64,000 bases of DNA from Gammaproteobacteria bacterium (GCA_029882975.1 JAOUJW010000001.1:62001-126000); one strand, 5' to 3'. Shown: positions 8,387 to 18,550, counted from the first letter of the stretch. Numbers and translations: made by a program. The notes: a model not told the origin generated them from the letters alone.

Positions 8387-11300
8387 TCAAGGCGCTTCTT
8401 CTTCCGCAACCTCCACGACACGTACCGGTTCCAGTTTGGGACTTTTCCAGTCTCCGGACAATGTATATTGTACACTCAGGGCTTTATTAATGTCCTCTTT
8501 GAAAATCTGCGGCAATATAACTGCCCACGGGGTCGCCACGACCAGACCGATAATGGAGGCTATATCGGCTGATTGCGGCATAAAGGTTAACAGTTGGTCA
8601 TAATCCTGACTGGCCAAACCGATTCTCCCGGCAATCTGCACTTTGGCCCCGGGACCGTCCATAGCAAAGTTGGTGGTGTAAGCATCTCCGCTATCTATAC
8701 GGAAATCGCCGCTAATAGTATTGAACCTGACGCCATCTTCAAACAAATCGGAAAAATCCAACAATAAGCGCCGGGGCAGGTTTTGCAGACTGAACAACCC
8801 AAACAGACGCCCGGCTCCCGGGTCAATCTCCAACAATCTCCCTTCATTGAAATTGAACGATACGGCGCCATTCAAGTGGTTAAGATCCGCTTGAGGCAAA
8901 GGACCGTCCCAAGTGATATTGGCCACCAATTTACCTGCACCCTCAGCAATACTGTTGATATACCCTAAATCATTCATGGTGGCCCCAAGATCGCTACTGT
9001 CCAGATACAGCTCAAACTGACTGGTTTGCTTACCCCCTTGAACGATCCATTTACCAAACGCGGATATATTAGTGGCCTTGGGTTTTACCAATAATTGTTC
9101 AACGCGCAGACCTTCCGCCAGTTTGGTGGTTTCCAGACGTACACTGCCAAAATTCCGGTTTTCATACATAACCGATTTTGCGAACGCCTTGATCGCAGGC
9201 AGATCGCGTGGATCGATGGCAGAGGAAGCGCCTTCGGAAGAAGTCAAACGCCAGTTTTCCAATTCCATCTCGATGGCATTGCGCTGTAGATTGCGTGGTA
9301 TTTTTATTTCACCGTTCAAATCGCTGGATTCGATCTTTGCGGTCAGCTTAGACTCACTTTTGACCAGTAATAACTTCAGTTTCTCTGTTTTTTGACCAAA
9401 AAGCTCAAACTGATCAACTTCCAAGTCGGCAGAGTGAATAACATCAACCACATCCCATGTAGGTACCGCAGGTGAGGTCGCAGCGCTACCCGTTTGGATT
9501 TGATTTACAAGGGATCGCCATACATCCACCGAAAAATTTTCCAAATGCCCCATTAGACGAAACCCGGATCCCCCGGGCAATACCACGTGTCCTCCACCAA
9601 ACCGCAACTCACCACGTATGTTGTTCTTATTGTTTTCTTGGGCCACTTCAAATATTCCATCGAAGCGACTCCCGTATTTGGTTTTCAGCTCGAATCTATT
9701 GCCCGGAAAAATATTGCCTTGAATCCGAAAATCCAAAGGTTCTTCCACCATTTTGTTAAATGGCTTGGGAAGCTTGACTTCAATTCCTTCCAAGCGCGAC
9801 CGAACCGTCACCGCAACCGGATCACTGACTCCGGCAATACTTCCGGTGGGTACGGTGGTTGTCACTGTCCAGTCAGAACCTCCGTCCACCAGGTCATTTA
9901 ATACCGGCAAATACCTTGCACTCAAATCCTTGGCATCAAACCGTCCTGTAGCCTGAACTTCCACAGCACCTTTTGGCTGCTTCTTATAGTCAATGGTGTT
10001 TATATTGATACTAGTGGGTTGCCCGAATAGTTGGGTTTTAATGTCCTTCGCCTCCAAACCACCCGAAACAATATGCATAACGCCATTGGCTTGAGTAAAT
10101 ATCTCACCCATTTTTCCGCTGGAAATGGTGTTGTCTACAAATTGGATTCGACCACTGACTTTGGACGTGATTTCCTCCCCCAATAGTAGATTGATGTCCA
10201 GATTCAAATCACTGTTACCAACTGCATCCAAATCACTTAAAAAGGCGCCAAACTTACGGCTCAAGGGCGGGCTGGTTACCATGTACTTAAATTTATCTGC
10301 TGTCGGCCCGCTGATATCCCCTTTGATACTTAACCGCATGGTTTTGCCACCCAAATTAGGCAACTTTATTTGCGTATTGCGTATTTCTGATGAAAATAAA
10401 CGACCCGAGTTCAAAGTAATATCCAATTGTTGACCTCGAAACACTACATCGGCATAGGCACTTTGGATAACCGGCCAGTTTTCAGCATAGTTAAACACAG
10501 CATCCTGAGTGCTGAAGGAAACCTCAAAAGTCCCGTTCCCGCGGCTAAAAGGAAAGTCCCCTAAACGACCATGAAACACCACACCACCCTTGCTAACAAG
10601 TCCATCCAACAATGCGTTATCCAACCAGGAAACCAAACCATGAGGCATGATCGTTATGGGTAGATACTTATGAGTCTGACTGATGTCGCCATCGTCGAAT
10701 TGAAACAGCAGATTAAGAAAAGGCGACGACCCGTCAGCGGGTATTTCCAGATCAAACAAACCCTGAGAACCCAAATCGTCGTTGGTAATACTTAAATTAC
10801 GTCCGGTCAGGTAAAACGCCTGCGCTTCGCTTTGCCAACTGACTTCCCCCGTCAAACGATCCATAGGCCAGGGTTTTCGGAAAATCTTAGGGAAAAATAT
10901 TTCACCGTCGGCACTACTCAACTTCACATATCCCTTGCTCTGGTTTAGCTCTACCGCACCGCTAATATTACTGAAACCCGGTAACTTTCCATTGGGTATG
11001 GCGCTGGCATTTTCTATTTCAGCAATAAACCGGTAGCGTGCTTGTACCGGCTCCAAAGACAGACTGTATTCGTATACGTCACCGCGCAAACTGGATTCCT
11101 GCAAATTTTCCAGCAAGGGCTGCTGTAGATCCAGAAAACGGACCGCCGGCAACAAATCCTCCAGCCGTAAAAAAGATCCCCGTATGGTGTATTCAGGTCC
11201 GGGGTCATTTTCGAGACGAGCATTAACCATGACACGTGTCTGAGGCCAACGGCTGTCGTTATTGCTGATAACAAAGCGATCCAATCCCAGACGCCAACTT

Positions 11301-12400
11301 TTATCGTCCTTCTCCCAACTGACCCGACCTTCCAAATGCTCATAATTCAAACGCTGCGATGCGGCAGGGGTGCGATGCAGCACCAGGTCGCGAAAGGAAA
11401 AATTACCCTCCATTGCCACCAAAGTGGCCTGTTCCCAGTTGGACCAAAATTCAAAACGGGAATCGCCCATAGTGATGCGATAAGGTAATACATTCAGGGT
11501 GTTGAGCAGGTCCAACATATTGACACCGGCGCCATTAACATACACTCGCCCGGACCAGGGCTCCCGGGCCAACACGTCTTCAGTCTGTACGGATATGCGT
11601 AGCCGTTGGTCTACATCATGAGCCATACCGAATTCAACGCTGATCAAATGGTGATTGAAGCTGTTTTTAAGTTCAAACGCAGCATTTTTGAATTTGTGAA
11701 CTTTGGGTTTTGCAGTTTTATCAATGTATTTGAGATTCTTGAAAGTAAACCCTATTCGACCCTGCGCCAGTATCCAGTCCATAAGGCTTGAGTCACTATT
11801 CGGTTGCTGTGGCGCGGAGCTGTCTTTGGTTACCGGGCTGTCCTTAGACTCAGGGCTGTCCTTAGACTCAGGGCTGTCCTTAGGCTCAGGGCTGTCCTTA
11901 GACTCAGGGCTGTCCTTAGGCTCAGGGCTGTCCTTAGGCTCAGGGCTGTCCTTAGGCTCGGGGCTGCCGGCAGCCACTGTGGGATTAAATCCGGGGATGG
12001 ACAGTTTGCCGTCTTTCTCCCGAATCAGGGTCAAGTCTGAGCCTTCTACACCAAAATGGTTAAAACTCAGTTGCCTTGCGGCAATGGTTTCTACCAAACC
12101 AAAACCCAGACGGGCCTTTTCAAATCGTAACAAGGGTTTCTTCGTTTTTTTATCCAGCAATTGCACTTGCTTGAGGACCAAGGATGGCCCAAATCCATGC
12201 CACTCAGCATCAAGGGAAGCCACCTTAATGGGATATCCAATCACATCGCCGGCCAGTTGTTCCACTTTGTGTACGGAATCTGTCAACATAGGCAGAAACA
12301 GCCGCGCAAGACTGAAGCTGACCGCCACAATAAGAATTAGCCCGGCGAGTAAATACCAGATACTGGCCCAAAGAAAAGAAAAAACACGAGCAGCGCGCAT
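8387..12400 (-). CDS. yhdP: YhdP, AsmA-like envelope protein
   Basis: A 1337-residue protein anchored by one membrane segment (about 8-31) with a large periplasmic part, as in E. coli YhdP (about 1266 residues). In E. coli, YhdP acts with TamB and YdbH in moving phospholipid from the inner to the outer membrane. The C-terminal half carries the AsmA-like pattern, including GRLLEIDPGAGRLFGLFSL near 1195 and a final segment ending WAVILPQIF. An insertion of eight 6-residue repeats of the type S-P-E-P/S-K-D occupies 146-193, in a region where no domain is needed. It lies between rng and nit, its usual place. I chose the ATG at 12400 because it starts directly before the anchor. Confidence 0.93.
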   Translation of the reverse strand: MRAARVFSFLWASIWYLLAGLILIVAVSFSLARLFLPMLTDSVHKVEQLAGDVIGYPIKVASLDAEWHGFGPSLVLKQVQLLDKKTKKPLLRFEKARLGFGLVETIAARQLSFNHFGVEGSDLTLIREKDGKLSIPGFNPTVAAGSPEPKDSPEPKDSPEPKDSPESKDSPEPKDSPESKDSPESKDSPVTKDSSAPQQPNSDSSLMDWILAQGRIGFTFKNLKYIDKTAKPKVHKFKNAAFELKNSFNHHLISVEFGMAHDVDQRLRISVQTEDVLAREPWSGRVYVNGAGVNMLDLLNTLNVLPYRITMGDSRFEFWSNWEQATLVAMEGNFSFRDLVLHRTPAASQRLNYEHLEGRVSWEKDDKSWRLGLDRFVISNNDSRWPQTRVMVNARLENDPGPEYTIRGSFLRLEDLLPAVRFLDLQQPLLENLQESSLRGDVYEYSLSLEPVQARYRFIAEIENASAIPNGKLPGFSNISGAVELNQSKGYVKLSSADGEIFFPKIFRKPWPMDRLTGEVSWQSEAQAFYLTGRNLSITNDDLGSQGLFDLEIPADGSSPFLNLLFQFDDGDISQTHKYLPITIMPHGLVSWLDNALLDGLVSKGGVVFHGRLGDFPFSRGNGTFEVSFSTQDAVFNYAENWPVIQSAYADVVFRGQQLDITLNSGRLFSSEIRNTQIKLPNLGGKTMRLSIKGDISGPTADKFKYMVTSPPLSRKFGAFLSDLDAVGNSDLNLDINLLLGEEITSKVSGRIQFVDNTISSGKMGEIFTQANGVMHIVSGGLEAKDIKTQLFGQPTSININTIDYKKQPKGAVEVQATGRFDAKDLSARYLPVLNDLVDGGSDWTVTTTVPTGSIAGVSDPVAVTVRSRLEGIEVKLPKPFNKMVEEPLDFRIQGNIFPGNRFELKTKYGSRFDGIFEVAQENNKNNIRGELRFGGGHVVLPGGSGFRLMGHLENFSVDVWRSLVNQIQTGSAATSPAVPTWDVVDVIHSADLEVDQFELFGQKTEKLKLLLVKSESKLTAKIESSDLNGEIKIPRNLQRNAIEMELENWRLTSSEGASSAIDPRDLPAIKAFAKSVMYENRNFGSVRLETTKLAEGLRVEQLLVKPKATNISAFGKWIVQGGKQTSQFELYLDSSDLGATMNDLGYINSIAEGAGKLVANITWDGPLPQADLNHLNGAVSFNFNEGRLLEIDPGAGRLFGLFSLQNLPRRLLLDFSDLFEDGVRFNTISGDFRIDSGDAYTTNFAMDGPGAKVQIAGRIGLASQDYDQLLTFMPQSADIASIIGLVVATPWAVILPQIFKEDINKALSVQYTLSGDWKSPKLEPVRVVEVAEEEAP
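11819..11965 (-). repeat. 18-bp tandem repeat inside yhdP
   Basis: About eight copies of an 18-bp unit whose plus-strand core is GTCCTTAGACT or GTCCTTAGGCT. Each copy encodes six residues, SPEPKD or SPESKD, with the last copy degenerate (SPVTKD). The array is in frame, so copy-number change alters length without breaking the gene. The encoded segment should be an unstructured, highly charged periplasmic linker. Confidence 0.92.
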
Positions 12401-12476
12401 AGTTATCAGCGAGTCACCACCGTCCGCTGTCGACTATCGAGCCGATTCAGCGTGTTTGTGCTGTGTAAATACATCA

Positions 12477-13946
12477 TTACATAAGAACCACATCATACTG
12501 TTCCTGGTTGTACATGGTTTCCACCTGGAACTTTATTGGCTTGTCGATAAACTCTTCCAACTCAGCTACCGTATTGGATTCTTCATCCACCATCAAGTCC
12601 ACTACTTCCTGCGAGGCAATTACCAAAAACTGTTGCGCGTCATATTGGCGAGCTTCGCGTATTAACTCTCTGAAAATCTCATAACATACAGTCTCGGCTG
12701 ATTTTATCGAACCTCGACCGGCACAAGTGGGACAAACCTCACACATCACGTGTTCCAAACTTTCGCGGGTTCGCTTTCGGGTCATTTCAACCAAACCCAG
12801 ATCCGACACCTCGCTGATATAGCTCTTGGATTTATCCTGTTCCAGGCTCCTCTCTAAAGCCGACAATACCTGGGAGCGATGCTCCGGGTCACTCATGTCA
12901 ATGAAGTCTATAATTATAATTCCACCCAAGTTACGCAAGCGCAGTTGATGCACAATGGCCTGCGTCGCTTCCAGGTTGGTTTTGAAAATGGTTTCTTCCA
13001 GATTTCGATGTCCCACAAATGCACCTGTGTTCACATCAATAGTGGTCATCGCTTCCGTTTGATCAATAATTAAATAGCCACCGGACTTTAATTCCACTTT
13101 GCGTTCCAACGCCTTTTGGATTTCGTCTTCCACTCCATAAAGATCAAAAATAGGACGTTTGCCTGGATAGTATTCAATCCGTGAAACCACCTCCGGAATG
13201 AACTTATTGGCGAACTTAACTATTTTTTCATAATTTTCCTTGGAATCGATGCGAATTTTCTCCACCCCTTCGCCACTGCCCACCTGATCACGCATGGTAC
13301 GCATAATCAAGCGTAGGTCCTCATGAACCAGAGTGCCATCCGCTTGGGTTTTAGATTTTTCCTGAATGTCGTTCCACAATTTTTGCAGGAATTGCATATC
13401 GGCTTTTAATTCTTTTTCCGTGGCATTTTCCGCAACGGTACGAATAATGTAGCCGTCTTGGCCAAACTCCAGCGCCAACTCTGACGTCAATCGTTTGAGT
13501 CGATTGCGATCGTCCTCATCCTCAATTTTTTGCGAAACCCCAATGTGCTGCAAGGCAGGCATAAGCACCAAATAACGCGCAGCAATGGACAGTTGCGTGC
13601 ATAAGCGTGCTCCTTTGCTGCCAATGGGATCCTTAATCACTTGGACCAACAGAGATTGCCCCTGATGCACCAACTTGGAAATATCTTCGGTGTGGCGTCC
13701 TTCCTCTGTTCCGTTGTTAGGAACATGGATATCGGATGCGTGTAAAAATGCCGTTCGCTCCAATCCAATATCCACAAATGCCGCCTGCATTCCCGGCAAC
13801 ACTCTTGATATTTTGCCTTTGTATATATTGCCCACCAGACCCAGGCGGCTGGCTCGTTCTATAAAGACCTCCGTCAGGACACCGTTTTCCACCATCGCAA
13901 TGCGCGTTTCCCGTGGCGTTACATTTAACAGAACCTCTTCACTCAT
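12477..13946 (-). CDS. rng: Ribonuclease G
   Basis: An endoribonuclease that trims the 5' end of 16S rRNA and acts in mRNA decay. The ATG at 13946 has GAGGATTGTCC before it and gives 489 residues, the length of E. coli RNase G; a TTG two codons upstream is less likely. An S1 RNA-binding domain lies at about 35-125 (GNIYKGKISRVLPGMQAAF). The catalytic core has IDVNTGAF and IIIIDFIDM, which hold the metal-binding acidic residues. CPTCAGRG near 405 is the zinc link that joins subunits. No RNase E-type C-terminal scaffold is present. It lies 9 nt after maf and before yhdP, as in many relatives. Confidence 0.96.
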   Translation of the reverse strand: MSEEVLLNVTPRETRIAMVENGVLTEVFIERASRLGLVGNIYKGKISRVLPGMQAAFVDIGLERTAFLHASDIHVPNNGTEEGRHTEDISKLVHQGQSLLVQVIKDPIGSKGARLCTQLSIAARYLVLMPALQHIGVSQKIEDEDDRNRLKRLTSELALEFGQDGYIIRTVAENATEKELKADMQFLQKLWNDIQEKSKTQADGTLVHEDLRLIMRTMRDQVGSGEGVEKIRIDSKENYEKIVKFANKFIPEVVSRIEYYPGKRPIFDLYGVEDEIQKALERKVELKSGGYLIIDQTEAMTTIDVNTGAFVGHRNLEETIFKTNLEATQAIVHQLRLRNLGGIIIIDFIDMSDPEHRSQVLSALERSLEQDKSKSYISEVSDLGLVEMTRKRTRESLEHVMCEVCPTCAGRGSIKSAETVCYEIFRELIREARQYDAQQFLVIASQEVVDLMVDEESNTVAELEEFIDKPIKFQVETMYNQEQYDVVLM

Positions 13947-13955
13947 GGACAATCC

Positions 13956-14627
13956 TCATGCCTTACCACTGATCAACAATTCAACACCTAACAGGCGCAA
14001 GAGTTCACCGGTCTCATATAAAGGTAACCCCATAATGCCAGAATAACTGCCTTGAATACATCGAATAAACAATGCCCCCCGACCTTGAATCGCATAGGCA
14101 CCGGCTTTATCTGCCGGCTCCCCCGAATCCCAATAGGCTGTAATCTCTTGATCACTGATGGGACGAAATTCCACACGGCTTTCATTGAGCGCCTGTGCCT
14201 CCACTCTTTGACCACAGCTACGCCATTGTAGTTGCAGTGCCTGCTGCGAGCGCGCAGATGGAGCGATTAAGTGAGACGGGCAATCACACACAACAGCAAC
14301 CGCAGTTAATACCTCGTGCTTACGCCCCGATAGGCGTTGCAATATTTGCAACCCATGCGCTTTACCCTCCGGCTTTCCAATCACTTCGCCATCCAAAACG
14401 ATACAGGTATCAGCTCCCAGAACGGGAATGCCGCTACCGGCAAGGCCGGATTCATACACTTTAATGGCTTTTTCCAGCGCAAGGCGCTGAACATAAGCCT
14501 GGGGACTCTCACCCGAACACCATTGCTCATTGATCGCCGCCACCCGTATTTCATAAACCATCCCCAGTTGCTGCAACAGTTCAGCTCGTCGGGGTGATTG
14601 GGATGCAAGATACAGTTGTGTTTTCAC
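13956..14627 (-). CDS. maf: Maf-type nucleoside triphosphate pyrophosphatase
   Basis: A 223-residue Maf protein of the YhdE type. The signature is LASQSPRRAELL at residues 7-18, followed by ADTCIVLDGEVIGKP. E. coli YhdE hydrolyses dTTP and UTP to monophosphates and so removes non-canonical nucleotides. It is longer than usual (about 195-200) because of an insertion of roughly 25 residues after VLTAVAVVCD, of unknown effect. The start is a GTG 12 nt after the rlmH stop, with GGG before it. Translation is probably linked to rlmH and rng. Confidence 0.92.
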   Translation of the reverse strand: MKTQLYLASQSPRRAELLQQLGMVYEIRVAAINEQWCSGESPQAYVQRLALEKAIKVYESGLAGSGIPVLGADTCIVLDGEVIGKPEGKAHGLQILQRLSGRKHEVLTAVAVVCDCPSHLIAPSARSQQALQLQWRSCGQRVEAQALNESRVEFRPISDQEITAYWDSGEPADKAGAYAIQGRGALFIRCIQGSYSGIMGLPLYETGELLRLLGVELLISGKA

Positions 14628-14639
14628 TCAGCCCTTTAC

Positions 14640-15107
14640 TTAGCGATGATAGGGGTGGTTAGACAGTATACTCCAGGCTCGGTATAGTTGTTCCGCCACA
14701 ATAACCCGTACCAACGGATGGGGCAGGGTCAGCGGCGACAACGACCAGTGTTTTTTTGCAGCAAGCTTACATTCCTCCGATAAACCTTCCGGCCCACCGA
14801 TCAACAGGGCCACATCCTGACCTCCGGCACGCCACTGGTCCAGCTCCCGGGCTAAAGCCGGTGTATCCCAAGACTTGCCCAACACTTCCAATGCAATGAG
14901 AAAACTGTTTTGTGGCACAGCAGCCAGGGCCTTGCGCCCTTCCTGCGCAACCACGCGTTGAATATCCGTGTTTTTACCACGCTTACCGGCAGGAATTTCT
15001 ATGAGATTTAACGCACATTCCGATGGTAGCCGTTTGGCATATTCTTGGTAAGCATCATTAACCCATCGGTCCAGCTTTTGTCCCACGGATACCAGATGTA
15101 TGCGCAT
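14640..15107 (-). CDS. rlmH: 23S rRNA (pseudouridine1915-N3)-methyltransferase
   Basis: A 155-residue SPOUT methyltransferase, the family's usual length. It methylates pseudouridine 1915 in helix 69 of 23S rRNA. The SAM-binding knot is visible as LIGGPEGLSEE near residues 102-112, and the C-terminus (HPLVRVIVAEQLYRAW, then HPYHR) is strongly conserved. It starts 3 nt after rsfS, so the two are probably translated together. Confidence 0.97.
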   Translation of the reverse strand: MRIHLVSVGQKLDRWVNDAYQEYAKRLPSECALNLIEIPAGKRGKNTDIQRVVAQEGRKALAAVPQNSFLIALEVLGKSWDTPALARELDQWRAGGQDVALLIGGPEGLSEECKLAAKKHWSLSPLTLPHPLVRVIVAEQLYRAWSILSNHPYHR

Positions 15108-15110
15108 GGA

Positions 15111-15458
15111 TCAGGCTTGACCGGAGCTTTTAACGGTTTCCGTAGACCACAATTTTTCCAATTGATAAAAATCTCGAATGGAAGGCTGCATGATATGCAC
15201 CACAACATCCACCAGATCCACCAATACCCATTCAGCAGTGCTTTCCCCTTCCACACCTACCGGCTTGATGCCATGAGCTTTGGCATTCTCAATAACGCGC
15301 TCGGACAGCGCTTTCACCTGTCGAGCGGAAGTGCCGCTGGCGATCACCATGATATCGGTCACACTGGTTTTATCGCGCACATCCAGGACGTGTATATCCT
15401 GAGCCTTAACGTCTTCCAAGGCCTCAACTACAAGCTCCACTAAACGATCTGCATTCAT
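15111..15458 (-). CDS. rsfS: Ribosomal silencing factor RsfS
   Basis: A 115-residue protein of the RsfS/Iojap family. It binds uL14 on the large subunit and blocks subunit joining in poor growth conditions. Typical features are [10 protein letters not shown] in the first half and the C-terminal [20 protein letters not shown] before the ATG at 15458 supports the start. It is placed between nadD and rlmH, as in most gammaproteobacteria. Confidence 0.96.
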   Translation of the reverse strand: MNADRLVELVVEALEDVKAQDIHVLDVRDKTSVTDIMVIASGTSARQVKALSERVIENAKAHGIKPVGVEGESTAEWVLVDLVDVVVHIMQPSIRDFYQLEKLWSTETVKSSGQA

Positions 15459-15482
15459 TAAAATTCTCTCACGTAAGCCCGG

Positions 15483-15521
15483 CAGGTCCTTAGACTGAAA
15501 CAGGTCCTTGGACTAAAACAG
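15483..15521. repeat. Two 18-bp direct repeats in the nadD-rsfS spacer
   Basis: CAGGTCCTTAGACTGAAA at 15483-15500 is followed at once by CAGGTCCTTGGACTAAAA at 15501-15518 and a final CAG. The two units differ at two positions. They share the period of 18 and the 11-bp core GTCCTTAGACT with the array inside yhdP. Here they lie in non-coding DNA between the nadD stop and the rsfS start. Confidence 0.8.
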
Positions 15522-15543
15522 AGCGTTACTTATTACTCCATTA

Positions 15544-16176
15544 TTAACGATATAATTTGTGTTCCTGAATCAGGTGTAACACGGTTTCCGGCAACAAATA
15601 AGCCGGATTCCTCCCTTGATTCACCATAGCCCTAATCTTTGTGGCTGAAATAGCCAATTGGGTAACCTCACAAAAATAGATCCCGCCATTCTTACTCTCC
15701 TGTAAGGCTGTAACGGATTCAACTTGATGAGTCTCCAGTAATCTTTGCAACTGCGGCGACAGAGTGCTTGCGGTACCGCGCAGCGGTCTGGACATGACCA
15801 CAATGTGAGCCAAATCTAACAGCCGTTGCCAACGATGCCACTGAGGTAGGTAATTGAAAGCATCTCTACCCAAAATCAAACACAAAGGAATCTCCTCAAA
15901 CTCCTGCCACAGAGATTCCAGGGTATCCACCATATAAGACGGTCCTTGGCGACGAATTTCCCGATCATCGGCCATAAATTCAGGTACCGGAGCAATAGCC
16001 GCCTGCACCATCGCCAGCCGTAATGCAGCGCTGGATAAGGGCATCTCCCGGTGAGGCGGTTGTCCGCAGGGGATAAAACGCACCTGTTGCAATCCCATTT
16101 TTTGCAGGATATCCACTGCGGGTCGTAAATGCCCAAAATGGATGGGGTCAAAGGTACCACCAAACACACCTATCAC
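15544..16176 (-). CDS. nadD: Nicotinate-nucleotide adenylyltransferase
   Basis: A 210-residue enzyme that joins nicotinate mononucleotide and ATP to deamido-NAD in NAD synthesis. The nucleotidyltransferase motif GGTFDPIHFGHL lies at residues 5-16 and the second motif is ISATKIRA near the C-terminus. The start is a GTG at 16176 with GGAGAACCTT before it. It lies between proA and rsfS. Length and motifs are standard. Confidence 0.96.
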   Translation of the reverse strand: MIGVFGGTFDPIHFGHLRPAVDILQKMGLQQVRFIPCGQPPHREMPLSSAALRLAMVQAAIAPVPEFMADDREIRRQGPSYMVDTLESLWQEFEEIPLCLILGRDAFNYLPQWHRWQRLLDLAHIVVMSRPLRGTASTLSPQLQRLLETHQVESVTALQESKNGGIYFCEVTQLAISATKIRAMVNQGRNPAYLLPETVLHLIQEHKLYR

Positions 16177-16237
16177 AAGGTTCTCCTACCGTCCCCTCAC
16201 CTTTTCTCTCCAGCCCTCAGCATCCGCTCCTACAAAG

Positions 16238-17494
16238 TCAGCGCCGAATATGGCCATCGCCCAAAACGATATATTTTTGAGTCGTCAGGCCCTGCAAGCC
16301 CACCGGTCCACGGGCATGAATTTTATCCGTACTGATACCAATCTCGGCTCCCAATCCGTATTCAAATCCGTCGGCAAAGCGAGTGGACGCATTCACCATA
16401 ACGGAGCTGGAGTCCACTTCGGCCAGGAATCGCCGCGCCAGGGTGTAATCCTCGGTAACGATGGCTTCCGTATGCCCCGAACTGTGGCGATGTATATGCT
16501 CCAAAGCTGCATCAAAATCATCCACCAAGCGAATCGACAATATGGGGGCCAAATACTCCGTATCCCAATCTTCCGCTGTGGCGGCTTTAATTCCCGGAAG
16601 CAATTGACAGGTAGCTTCACATCCACGTAACTCCACATTCTTGTCGCCATACATTTGCGCCAGCTGCGGCAATACCCCTGTTGCAATATCCCGCGCCACC
16701 AACAGCGTTTCCATAGCATTACAGACACCGTAACGATGGGTTTTCGCATTAAACGCAATATCCAGAGCCTTTTGCTTATCGGCTTTGGAATCGATGTACA
16801 CATGGCAAATACCGTGCAGATGCTTAATGACCGGCACTCGTGCTTCAGAACTAATGCGCTCAATCAAGCCCTTGCCGCCTCGCGGCACAATAACGTCCAC
16901 GTAATCTTGCATCGTCACCAACTCGCCAACCGCCGCCCGATCTGTAATTTCCACCACCTGAACTGCGTGGACAGGTAAACCCGCCTGTTCCAAACCGATA
17001 TGTATTGCTGAAGCGATGGCTTTATTGGACCACTGCGCCTCTGACCCCCCCCTGAGAATAGCGGCATTACCCGATTTCAAACACAGACCGGCAGCATCTG
17101 CCGTTACATTGGGACGGGATTCGTAGATGATTCCAATCACCCCCAATGGTACTCGCATTTTACCCACCTGAATGCCGGATGGGCGGTAATTAAGATCCGT
17201 AATTTCACCCACAGGATCAGGCAAAGCGGCAATTTGACGCAAGCCCTCTGCCATTGCGGAAATACGTTCGGGATTCAATGCCAGTCGATCTAACAAGGCA
17301 TCATCCAAACCTGCCTGTTTCCCCGCATCCAAATCGCGGGAATTTTCCTGCAGTAAATGCGCTTGCGTCGACTCCAGGGAATCCGCGATGCACAACAACG
17401 CCGCATCTTTTGCCTGACTCCCGGACTTAGCCAACTGCCGCGCAGCCGCTTTGGCCTGCACTCCCATATTTGTCATTAATTCTTTGATATTCAT
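16238..17494 (-). CDS. proA: Gamma-glutamyl phosphate reductase
   Basis: A 418-residue NADPH-dependent enzyme of proline synthesis that makes glutamate-5-semialdehyde. The catalytic cysteine is Cys230 in HGICHVYID. The cofactor region includes [13 protein letters not shown] near 118-130 and LRGGSEA near 147. Length is typical. It lies between holA and nadD; a nadD-proA pair is common in pseudomonads and relatives. The proB partner is not in the window. Confidence 0.96.
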   Translation of the reverse strand: MNIKELMTNMGVQAKAAARQLAKSGSQAKDAALLCIADSLESTQAHLLQENSRDLDAGKQAGLDDALLDRLALNPERISAMAEGLRQIAALPDPVGEITDLNYRPSGIQVGKMRVPLGVIGIIYESRPNVTADAAGLCLKSGNAAILRGGSEAQWSNKAIASAIHIGLEQAGLPVHAVQVVEITDRAAVGELVTMQDYVDVIVPRGGKGLIERISSEARVPVIKHLHGICHVYIDSKADKQKALDIAFNAKTHRYGVCNAMETLLVARDIATGVLPQLAQMYGDKNVELRGCEATCQLLPGIKAATAEDWDTEYLAPILSIRLVDDFDAALEHIHRHSSGHTEAIVTEDYTLARRFLAEVDSSSVMVNASTRFADGFEYGLGAEIGISTDKIHARGPVGLQGLTTQKYIVLGDGHIRR

Positions 17495-17509
17495 ATTATT
17501 AGAAAATTT

Positions 17510-18550
17510 TTATCCGTGCGTCCCAATCGGTGCCCGACTCATTACTCGCGCTCCAGCCAACATGACACTTAATTGTAACAATTCATCCCAAACATTGCCT
17601 GCTTCCACGCCTTTAATCATGCGATCGATACGTGCAGCCCACTGCAATAAATGCTGCAAAGGCTCCACCCGGTGCCGTTGCAAGGCTTTGCTCACGATAG
17701 CAGTACGCTTGGCCCAGACCCTGCCCTGACGCATCACTGTGTCCAAACGTTGGCCTGCCTGCAGTGCCTGCGCCATGGGTAACAAACTTCGAATCTCCCG
17801 GCTCAGAGCCCACAAAACCAAAATAGCTTCCGTACCCTCCGCACGCAATCCCGACAGCATACGTACCACGCGCTGCACCTTGCCTTCCAGCGCCACATCG
17901 ACGAGTGCGTAAATATCATAGCGAGCGCTGTCGGTGACGCAATAAACCACCGCATCGGCGTCGACCGTGCCACTTTCACACAATAAAGCGATTTTCTCCA
18001 CTTCCTGTGCGGCAGCCAGTAAATTTCCTTCCGCTCTTTCCGCCAGCATTTCCAATGCCTCCGGAGTGACCTTCAAGCCCTTACTTTGCAGGCGCCGTTG
18101 CAACCAGCCGGGTAGTTGTCCGACTTCCACAGGCCAAACACTGACACAAGCACCTATATTGTCCAACGCGGTAAACCATTTGCTTTTTTGTTGCGCCTTA
18201 TCCAGCTTACCGCTGACCAGCAGTAACACCGTATCCTCAGCCGGTCGTTGCGCATATTCCACTAAGGCTTTGCTACCCTTGTCCCCGGGTTTACCCCCCG
18301 GCATGCGTAACTCAATAATTCGGCGTGTTGCAAACAGCGACAGCTCACAGGAGGCCGCAGACAAGCGGTTCCAATCAAAGTTTTTGTCCACATGCATTAC
18401 TTCACGTTCAATGTAGTCATTTGCACGCAGATGCGTCCGAATGGCATCGCAGGCTTCACCCATTTGTAAGGGCTCATCACCGCTGATCAGATAAACCGGC
18501 AAGATGGAAGACTTGAGTGAAGCAGCCAAGTTATTAAAATTGATATTCAT
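17510..18550 (-). CDS. holA: DNA polymerase III delta subunit
   Basis: A 346-residue clamp-loader subunit that opens the beta sliding clamp. The N-terminal AAA-like domain begins with PVYLISGDEPL at about 18-28, the segment that contacts the clamp. The C-terminal helical collar contains KGVEAGNVWDELLQLSVMLAG. The ATG at 18550 overlaps the lptE stop by one base (TAATG), so translation is coupled. Order leuS-lptE-holA is conserved. Confidence 0.95.
   Translation of the reverse strand: MNINFNNLAASLKSSILPVYLISGDEPLQMGEACDAIRTHLRANDYIEREVMHVDKNFDWNRLSAASCELSLFATRRIIELRMPGGKPGDKGSKALVEYAQRPAEDTVLLLVSGKLDKAQQKSKWFTALDNIGACVSVWPVEVGQLPGWLQRRLQSKGLKVTPEALEMLAERAEGNLLAAAQEVEKIALLCESGTVDADAVVYCVTDSARYDIYALVDVALEGKVQRVVRMLSGLRAEGTEAILVLWALSREIRSLLPMAQALQAGQRLDTVMRQGRVWAKRTAIVSKALQRHRVEPLQHLLQWAARIDRMIKGVEAGNVWDELLQLSVMLAGARVMSRAPIGTHG

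Noticed and set aside
11819-11965. CRISPR array
   Set aside because: The 18-bp units are directly adjacent without spacers and are in frame in yhdP.
11703-12665. A 320-codon plus-strand frame across the 5' part of yhdP
   Set aside because: It is antisense to a clear gene, and its repetitive Leu/Ser/Gly text is just the reverse reading of the yhdP repeat.
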